Part shown: positions 6,582 through 11,399 of the stretch, one piece after another | Layout: every line of letters begins with the position of its first letter | Numbering within the stretch: the first letter of the stretch is position 1 | Source of the DNA: Gammaproteobacteria bacterium | Lineage (GTDB): Bacteria > Pseudomonadota > Gammaproteobacteria > Pseudomonadales > Azotimanducaceae | Reading direction: 5' to 3' | Length of the DNA stretch: 11,399 nt | Assembly: GCA_028821035.1 (NCBI GenBank) | Contig: JAPPHP010000196.1 | Location: 1 to 11,399, forward strand | The notes under the pieces: generated by a model | Seen by the model: the letters and a program-made list of their open reading frames with translations, nothing else | The model's database searches: none | Told to the model about the DNA's origin: nothing | Position numbers and translations under genes: made by a program

Positions 6582-8936
6582 TCACTCCTCGTGCGGGTTC
6601 GCCATCCGATAGCCGACGCCGCGCTCGTTGAAGATGTAGGCCGGGCGCGCCGCGTCGTCGCCGAGCTTCGCGCGGAGCTGCTTCACGAAGGCGCGCACGC
6701 GCTCGGTGTCGGTAGGCTCGCGAGCGTCCCATGCCTGGCGCAGCAGCGACTCCGACGTCACCACCCGTCCCGCGTTGACCGAGAGGATGCGGAGGATCTC
6801 GTACTCGGTCGCGGTGAGCGCCACCGCGCGCCCGCTCACGGTCACCCGGCGCCGCTCGTAGTCGATGGCGAGCGCGCCGAGCACGAACGGCGCCGCCCCC
6901 GCGCGGGTCCGCAGCGCCGCCCCCACCCGTGCGTTGAGTTCGGTCGCCGAGAACGGCTTGACGATGTAGTCGGCGGCGCCGGCCTCGAAGGCGCGCGCGA
7001 TGGTCTCGTCGCGGCCGTAACCCGAGATGAAGATGACGGGCATGTCGCCGAGCTCCGTGACCTCGCCCATCAGCTCGATGCCGCCCGTACCGGGCAGCAT
7101 GAGGTCCAGTAGCACGAGCTGCGGCTTCTCGGTACGGATGAGTTCGCCGAGTTGGCCCGCCTCGGCGGTAACCCGCACGGCGTAGCCCGCCTGCGTGAGC
7201 GCGTCGCGCACGGAGCGAAGCGTGTGCGGATCGTCGTCCACGACGAGGATACGCGGTTTCGCGGCGGGCTCTCGGGGGGCGTCCTTCGCGGCCGGCCGGG
7301 GCTCGGCGCGAACGCCTCCGCCCTCGGCCACCGGAAGCGTGAACGTGAACCGGGCGCCTTTTGCGAGTCCCGCGCTCTCGGCCCGGATGCGGCCGCCGTG
7401 CGCCTCGACCAACCCCTTGCAGATCGCGAGGCCGAGCCCGCTGGCCGCAGTCCCGTGCCCGAGGTTGCCACCGGTGAGCGCGACGTGCTTGCGAAAGAGC
7501 TGGCGCAGCAGCTCCGGCGGTACGCCTCGACCCTGGTCGGAAACCGAGACCGCGACGTGCGCGCCCTCGCGCGCCGCCTCCACCTCGATGGGCGAGGACT
7601 CCGGAGAGTGCCGGGCGGCGTTCGAGAGCAGGTTGTTCAGCACCTGGACGATGCGCTCGCGGTCGGCCATCACCCACGGAAGCTCCCGTGGGAGGTCGAT
7701 GCGGACGGTGTGGCGGGCGCCGCCGCTCAGGAACACGCTCCTCGCGCCGTCCACGAGCGCGGCCACCTCGGAGGGCTCGGGAGCGACCGACAGCGTTCCC
7801 GCCTCGATGCGTCCCGCGTCGAGGAGGTTCCCGATGAGCCCCTGCATGTGGTCGGCCTGGGCGTCGACGATGCGCAGGAACTGTTGCACCTCGACCTGCG
7901 GCAGAGCGGGCGCGGCGCCGAGCACCGCGGCGACCGAGCCCTTGATGGCAGCGAGCGGGGTGCGCAACTCGTGGCTCACCATGCCAAGGAACTCCGCGCG
8001 CTGGCGTTCGAGTTCCTCGAGTGGTGCGAGATCCTGCATGGTGACCACGACAGAGACGACCGCTCCCTCCTCGGCGCGGATCGGGGTCACGTTCACGAGC
8101 GCCCTGACGCTGCGCCCGTCGGGCACGGAGAGTTCGATTTCCTCGGCGCGCATCGTCGTGGCGTCGCCGAGCGTGCGGACAAGGGGAAACTCCGCCAGGG
8201 CGACCTCGCTGCCGTCCGCGAACCGGCAGGTCACCACTTCGAGCAGCTCCTCCACGGGGCCGTCCCCGGTGCGCAGACCCTGGACGATGCGCCGTACCTC
8301 GCGATTGATCGACACCGGACGCCCGGCCCTCGCGTCGAGCACCACCACGCCGACCGGCGAGGTCTCGACCAGGGCTTCGAGGTCGGCCCGGGTCCGCTGC
8401 TCGTCGCGATGCGCGCGGGCGTTGGCGATGGCTGTGCCGGCCTGCGCCGCGAAGAGCATCAGGACCTCCTGATCCTCGTCCGCGAACTGCGGCGCGCCTT
8501 CCTTCTCGGCGAGGAAGAAATGTCCAACGTGCACCTCCCGATGTCTCATCGGCGAGCCCAGAAAGGTACTGGAGCGCATGAGGTCGGCCGAGAAGCCGAG
8601 CCTGCGGACGTATGCCGGGAGGTCCGCGAGGCGCACCGGTCCGGGCAAGTCGCGCAGGTGGGCGAACAGCCGGGGCCCGTCGGGCCACTCGGCGAACTGG
8701 CGCTTCTCTTCGGGAGTGAAGCCCGACGTGACGAATTCGCGCACCTCGCCCGCCTCGTCCACGGTGGCGATGATCCCGTAGCGGGCGGTGGCCAGCACGC
8801 GGGCGGTGTCCACCGCTTCCTGCAGCACGGTCGCGAGGTCGAGGCTGGCGCTGGTGCGCAGGATGGCCGCGCTCAATGCGGCTATGCGCTCGCGGGCCGC
8901 CTGGAGTTCGCGGCGCGTGTTGTCGGGTTCGTTCAT
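6582..8936 (-). CDS. Hybrid sensor kinase/response regulator with DNA-binding output (GAF-PAS-HisKA-HATPase-REC-wHTH)
   Basis: This 784-residue protein has no membrane segment and should be cytoplasmic. Domain order: GAF-like sensor about 20-175; PAS-like about 182-300; HisKA about 310-380 with phosphoacceptor His322 in SHELRTPL; HATPase_c about 420-537 with N-box Asn439 (NNLLSNAARHSP), G1 box Asp467 (SDQGRG) and G2 box GLGLAI (500-505); a proline/alanine-rich linker to about 560; receiver about 561-680 with acidic pocket 567-569, phospho-acceptor Asp611 (LLDLMLPG) and Lys660 (VKPF); and an OmpR/PhoB-type winged helix about 685-780 ending RGVGYRM. All catalytic residues are present, so signal sensing, phosphotransfer and DNA binding lie in one chain. 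ATG 8936 is chosen; GTG 8948, in frame with AAGGA 5 nt upstream, is a close alternative. Targets may include its own promoter, the divergent protease loci and the co-directional selenoprotein gene (inference). Confidence 0.92.
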   Translation of the reverse strand: MNEPDNTRRELQAARERIAALSAAILRTSASLDLATVLQEAVDTARVLATARYGIIATVDEAGEVREFVTSGFTPEEKRQFAEWPDGPRLFAHLRDLPGPVRLADLPAYVRRLGFSADLMRSSTFLGSPMRHREVHVGHFFLAEKEGAPQFADEDQEVLMLFAAQAGTAIANARAHRDEQRTRADLEALVETSPVGVVVLDARAGRPVSINREVRRIVQGLRTGDGPVEELLEVVTCRFADGSEVALAEFPLVRTLGDATTMRAEEIELSVPDGRSVRALVNVTPIRAEEGAVVSVVVTMQDLAPLEELERQRAEFLGMVSHELRTPLAAIKGSVAAVLGAAPALPQVEVQQFLRIVDAQADHMQGLIGNLLDAGRIEAGTLSVAPEPSEVAALVDGARSVFLSGGARHTVRIDLPRELPWVMADRERIVQVLNNLLSNAARHSPESSPIEVEAAREGAHVAVSVSDQGRGVPPELLRQLFRKHVALTGGNLGHGTAASGLGLAICKGLVEAHGGRIRAESAGLAKGARFTFTLPVAEGGGVRAEPRPAAKDAPREPAAKPRILVVDDDPHTLRSVRDALTQAGYAVRVTAEAGQLGELIRTEKPQLVLLDLMLPGTGGIELMGEVTELGDMPVIFISGYGRDETIARAFEAGAADYIVKPFSATELNARVGAALRTRAGAAPFVLGALAIDYERRRVTVSGRAVALTATEYEILRILSVNAGRVVTSESLLRQAWDAREPTDTERVRAFVKQLRAKLGDDAARPAYIFNERGVGYRMANPHEE

Positions 8937-9044
8937 GCGGGTCGTCACTCCCTTCCTTTTGCCTGCGCTGGAGGCCGGATGGGGCATGCGGCGGCCCCTT
9001 CGGGCGCGGCGAGGGCGAGTGTAATGCTCCGGGCGCCCACGATA

Positions 9045-9073
9045 AACACACGTAAAGCACTCTATAACACACG
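9045..9073. repeat. AACACACG direct repeats in the divergent control region
   Basis: AACACACG occurs at 9045-9052 and 9066-9073, 21 bp apart start to start, about two turns of the helix, in the only AT-rich part of the 240-bp gap between the kinase gene and the protease remnant. A third copy stands upstream of the intact protease at 9719-9726. TATAAC at 9063-9068 could be a plus-strand -10 box, but no -35 match was found. OmpR-type winged-helix proteins bind tandem direct repeats, so these are candidate sites for the adjacent regulator. Confidence 0.4.
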
Positions 9074-9092
9074 AAAATACCGTGGAAAGCGG

Positions 9093-9126
9093 CGTAGGTT
9101 TCTGATTTCGCTGGGATGTTCGGCCC
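9093..9126 (+). repeat. Upstream block shared with the intact protease gene, copy 1
   Basis: These 34 bp, beginning CGTAGG and ending TTCGGCCC, align without gaps to 9767-9800, with 24 of 34 bases identical by eye. Both copies lie upstream of a protease signal-peptide sequence. It is either a conserved promoter or a remnant of duplication of the whole locus. Confidence 0.5.
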
Positions 9127-9176
9127 TACCTTGGCGCGGGAGGTCGCGGAGGCTCGGCTCGCGACGGGAACGGAAC

Positions 9177-9480
9177 GTGGTTGGTCGCTTTCGCATTGCG
9201 TGCATGTTCGCCGCTGGGCTGGTCGCCCAAACGGTCGTCGGCGCCGAGCAACGGGTCGTGATGCTGCCGGTGGAGACCGTGCGGGGGAGAGCGCGGCGTC
9301 GGCCGGCAAGTCCGCGACGGAGGCACCGGGCCGGACCTCAACCTCGAGGGCGTTCCTGCACTGGCATGCACCGGCTAGATCCCGGACCTCTACGGCCGCG
9401 GCGACCGGTTCTACCCCGAAGGTCAGCCGCTGGCGGGGCGCGGCCGGGGGCGTCGCCGACATCGGCCCCATCCGCTGTTC
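9177..9480 (+). pseudogene. Internally deleted remnant of a lysyl-endopeptidase-like protease
   Basis: From GTG 9177 the frame encodes a signal peptide like that of the intact gene downstream: FAAGLVAQTVVGAEQRVV here against LLAGALMAQTVAGAENAVL there, with GCCCAAACGGTCG identical at DNA level. About 95 bp later the sequence matches the very 3' end of the intact gene: CTACGGCCG, CGACCG, TTCTACCC and GGTCAGCCGCTGGC at 9388-9435 correspond to 11259-11300. The whole catalytic core between is missing, and the terminal part is in another frame (RFYP is read in a frame with a TAG just before it). The first frame turns into Arg/Pro-rich sequence typical of out-of-frame GC-rich DNA. The best reading is a tandem copy that lost about 1.2 kb and then decayed. 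A small secreted peptide from 9177 cannot be fully ruled out. Confidence 0.65.
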
Positions 9481-9700
9481 GGGCCGGGCGGATGGGCGGA
9501 TCCGGCGATGACAGGGCGGTGGCCGGGTTGGCGCTGGTCCTCGGAGCCAGGCCGCGGATCGCAGAACTGGCCGACGGCGCTGCCGTGACCGTGAGACGCG
9601 TCTCGCCCCGGCTCCGGACACCGGGCGGACGATGGTCGGGCGTCGCGCGGCTGGAAAGCCACGGGCGGAACCGGTGGTAGTCGTCGCTCCCTTTCGGACT
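9481..9700. other. Non-coding stretch after the protease remnant
   Basis: No credible gene, hairpin or repeat was seen here. Open frames exist on both strands but have Arg/Pro/Ser-rich content typical of chance frames in GC-rich DNA. It may be further decayed material from the duplicated protease locus. Confidence 0.4.
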
Positions 9701-9718
9701 GGCCCGAAACGTACGGAA

Positions 9719-9763
9719 AACACACGGAACCCCTTCTGTAGAGCACACAAATCCCACACAAAT
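9719..9763. repeat. CACAC-type repeats upstream of the intact protease
   Basis: AACACACG (9719-9726) is followed by CACACAAAT at 9744-9752 and again at 9755-9763, an 11-bp step. The 11-bp direct-repeat spacing is that typical of OmpR/PhoB-family binding sites, and related AACACACG copies lie in the kinase/remnant control region. This suggests control by the hybrid regulator; binding is inferred. Confidence 0.4.
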
Positions 9764-9766
9764 TGT

Positions 9767-9800
9767 CGTAGGGTGTTGATTCGGTTCGAGTATTCGGCCC
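9767..9800 (+). repeat. Upstream block shared with the protease remnant, copy 2
   Basis: This is the partner of 9093-9126: same length, 24 of 34 bases identical by eye, the ends CGTAGG and TTCGGCCC fully conserved. It lies about 105 bp before the protease start. No clear pair of sigma70 boxes was found in it. Confidence 0.5.
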
Positions 9801-9905
9801 CGGCGGCAATTTGACGGCGTGTGGAGGAGACCCACCAGGATGCAGGGTGAGAGGCGGTGGTCCCCCGAACGGGACCGCCGGAACCGCGGAGCAGGGAGGG
9901 GAGCG

Positions 9906-11333
9906 GTGGATTGCCGTCGCGCCGTGTACCTGCTCGCCGGCGCCCTGATGGCCCAAACGGTCGCTGGCGCGGAGAACGCTGTCCTCACCGTGCCGACCGA
10001 GGTGTTCCGGGCGGCGGCGACAGACGGCGATACCGCGCGCTCGGCGGAGCCGCGACCGCCGCTGCTGCCGTCGTTGGTGCACCGGTTGCCTCCGCCGACC
10101 CGCACCGAGCTGATGCAGCTGGAAGGCGCCGACGACGCCGTCGACGAGGAGGGGCCCAGGCTACCCGTCCAGCAACTGGGCATCGGCCGCGACGTCGCGC
10201 AGCTTGCCGGCGGGGCGCTGGACGCCCCAACGTTGCTCTGGCAGCCCACCGCGGACGGTGGCCAGGCGGCGGCCTTGGCGGTCGCGTCGGAGGGCGCGAA
10301 GGCGCTCCGGGTACGCCTCGCCATCGAGGGGGCGCCGCCGGGGCTCGAGGTGCGCGTGTACGACGCGGCGGGCACGGCGGCCACGGTGGTGGCCGTGCCG
10401 GCGCATCAACTGTCGGCCGCCGGGGAGGGCTCCGCCGAGCTGTGGACGCCGACTGTACCGGGCGACGCCACGACCGTGGAGTTGTACCTGCCCGCGGGCA
10501 CCGAGCCGGGCGAACTGAAGGTGTCGATCCCGGTGCTGTCGCATCTCGACGCCGACCTGACGTCCGGGATCACGAGCATCCTCGTCGGGCTCTGCCCGGA
10601 GCATACGGACGTGGCCTGCGCGGCCGACGAGATCTCGGACGCCACGCGGCGCGCGGTGGCGAGATACGTGTACACCACCGCCAGCGGCCGCACGGGCGGG
10701 TGCACGGGCACCCTGCTCAACGACACTGATGTCGCGACGCGGATTCCCTACTTCCTGACGGCCCAGCACTGCTTGGACAACCAGCACGACGCGTCGTCGA
10801 TGGAGTTGTACTGGTTCTACGAGCGGGCGAGTTGCGGTGGGCCGGACCCCGAGCGCGTGACGCGGCAGACCGGCGGTGCGACGGTGCTGGCTGGCGTCGG
10901 CTACGAGGGGCCGGACACGGGCGTCGACCATCTGCTGTTGCGCCTAAACAGCGACCCGCCCGACGGGGTGGCAATGGCCGGCTGGACGACGGCGAGCTTA
11001 GCCGCTGGCGACACGGCCGTCGGCATTCACCATCCCTTTGGCGCCCTGAAGAAGCTTGTCCGGCAGTCCGTGAGCGGCTTCACCGGGCGGTTCTCCAGCA
11101 GCGGGAGCTCGCACATCGTCACGCACCCGGACGTCAACATACAGCCGGGCAGCAGCGGCTCGGGGCTCTGGAAACGTATCGACGGCGCTGACTACCTGGT
11201 CGGCGTGGCCAGCACGTCGTCGCAGCCCTACGCTTGCTCGGACGTATGGAACCGCTACGGCCGTTTCGACCGATTCTACCCAAGGGTCAGCCGCTGGCTC
11301 GGCCCGGCGGCCGATGTCGTCGAGTTATGTTGA
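9906..11333 (+). CDS. Secreted lysyl-endopeptidase-like serine protease (chymotrypsin fold)
   Basis: This 475-residue preproprotein should be exported and act outside the cytoplasm. The signal peptide covers about 1-22 (hydrophobic YLLAGALMAQTV, likely cleavage after AGA). A region of about 200 residues follows, probably a propeptide or prodomain. The protease domain begins near 225. The triad is His288 (FLTAQHC), Asp341 (TGVDHLLLRL) and Ser417 (PGSSGSG). Six cysteines (230, 238, 266, 289, 310, 444) match in order and spacing the three disulfides of Achromobacter protease I; Cys475 is extra and is the last residue. The loop after Cys444 is shorter than in that enzyme and lacks a clear equivalent of its lysine-selecting Asp225, so Lys specificity is uncertain. 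GTG 9906, with AGGGAGGGGAG just upstream, is chosen because it puts the signal peptide at the N terminus; ATG 9840 and GTG 9819 are in-frame alternatives. Confidence 0.88.
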   Translation: MDCRRAVYLLAGALMAQTVAGAENAVLTVPTEVFRAAATDGDTARSAEPRPPLLPSLVHRLPPPTRTELMQLEGADDAVDEEGPRLPVQQLGIGRDVAQLAGGALDAPTLLWQPTADGGQAAALAVASEGAKALRVRLAIEGAPPGLEVRVYDAAGTAATVVAVPAHQLSAAGEGSAELWTPTVPGDATTVELYLPAGTEPGELKVSIPVLSHLDADLTSGITSILVGLCPEHTDVACAADEISDATRRAVARYVYTTASGRTGGCTGTLLNDTDVATRIPYFLTAQHCLDNQHDASSMELYWFYERASCGGPDPERVTRQTGGATVLAGVGYEGPDTGVDHLLLRLNSDPPDGVAMAGWTTASLAAGDTAVGIHHPFGALKKLVRQSVSGFTGRFSSSGSSHIVTHPDVNIQPGSSGSGLWKRIDGADYLVGVASTSSQPYACSDVWNRYGRFDRFYPRVSRWLGPAADVVELC

Positions 11334-11350
11334 GCGCAACATAACTCGAC
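11319..11350. terminator. Perfect 14-bp palindrome across the protease stop codon
   Basis: GTCGAGTTATGTTG (11319-11332) pairs exactly with CAACATAACTCGAC (11337-11350) around AGCG. The arm contains the last codons and the first bases of the TGA stop (11331-11333). It would form a stable hairpin at the mRNA end, but no T run follows, so intrinsic termination is not assured. Its TTATGTTGAG core is related to the repeats that follow, so it may instead belong to a recombination or mobile-element site. Confidence 0.45.
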
Positions 11351-11389
11351 TTATGTGGAGCGGGCGGTTATGTGGAGTCGGGGCCGCCC
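11325..11389 (+). repeat. TTATGTGGAG repeat cluster at the window edge
   Basis: TTATGTTGAG (11325-11334) is followed by TTATGTGGAG at 11351-11360 and 11368-11377. The last is flanked by GGGCGG (11362-11367) and its complement CCGCCC (11384-11389). The cluster runs toward the window end, so its full size is unknown. It resembles a recombinase or element-end binding region more than a gene; no element could be identified. Confidence 0.5.
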
Positions 11390-11399
11390 AACGGCGCCA

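Noticed and set aside
9116..9511. 131-codon plus-strand frame in the protease remnant region
   Set aside because: Its composition is that of chance GC-rich frames; only short DNA segments match the protease, in more than one frame.
7152..9680. Plus-strand frame of 842 codons antisense to the kinase gene
   Set aside because: It is the antisense of conserved kinase motifs. Only the segment from 9177 is meaningful, as the start of the protease remnant.
6574..9759. Minus-strand frame of 1061 codons over the kinase gene
   Set aside because: It has no recognisable domain, is Arg/Gly/Pro-rich and is out of frame with the clearly multidomain kinase.
1..11399. CRISPR array, tRNA or rRNA genes
   Set aside because: No regularly spaced repeat series and no cloverleaf- or rRNA-like sequence was seen on either strand.

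Overview
The window comes from a GC-rich genome of a Gram-negative type bacterium. It holds a periplasm- or envelope-directed lytic transglycosylase, an exported protease with a signal peptide, and tightly packed genes on both strands. No rRNA, tRNA or housekeeping marker fixes the phylum. The mix of LLM-class oxidoreductase, amidohydrolase, sodium symporter and orphan selenoprotein suggests an uncultivated proteobacterium-like lineage, possibly marine, but this is only an inference.

Left part (1-4425). The 3' end of an amidohydrolase-family gene is followed by a PutP-like sodium:solute symporter. Converging on the symporter is a two-gene toxin-antitoxin pair on the minus strand: a Phd/YefM-type antitoxin overlapping a PIN-domain (VapC-type) toxin by one base. 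A repeated palindrome upstream looks like its operator. Next come an LLM-class (F420/FMN-type) oxidoreductase and a VOC/glyoxalase-fold protein, probably co-transcribed.

Middle (4426-6581). Two tandem dyads precede a membrane-anchored SLT-type lytic transglycosylase. Converging on it from the minus strand is the most notable gene of the window: a GrdB/PrdB-like selenoprotein (glycine/betaine/sarcosine/D-proline reductase family). A naive reading breaks it into two ORFs at an in-frame TGA. The TGA lies in a U-P-L-C motif and is followed at the right distance by a perfect 6-bp hairpin with a GGUCA loop, a bacterial SECIS element. It should be annotated as one 384-residue selenoprotein.

Right part (6582-11399). 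A soluble 784-residue protein fuses GAF, PAS-like, histidine kinase, receiver and OmpR-type winged-helix DNA-binding domains, so a whole two-component pathway sits in one chain. It is transcribed toward the selenoprotein gene and diverges from a pair of related plus-strand loci. The first is a decayed, internally deleted copy of a secreted lysyl-endopeptidase-like protease; the second is the intact protease. Both loci share an upstream block and ACACACG/CACACAAA-type repeats, which are plausible sites for the adjacent winged-helix regulator. The window ends in a 14-bp perfect palindrome over the protease stop codon and a short cluster of TTATGTGGAG repeats, perhaps the edge of a mobile or recombination site.
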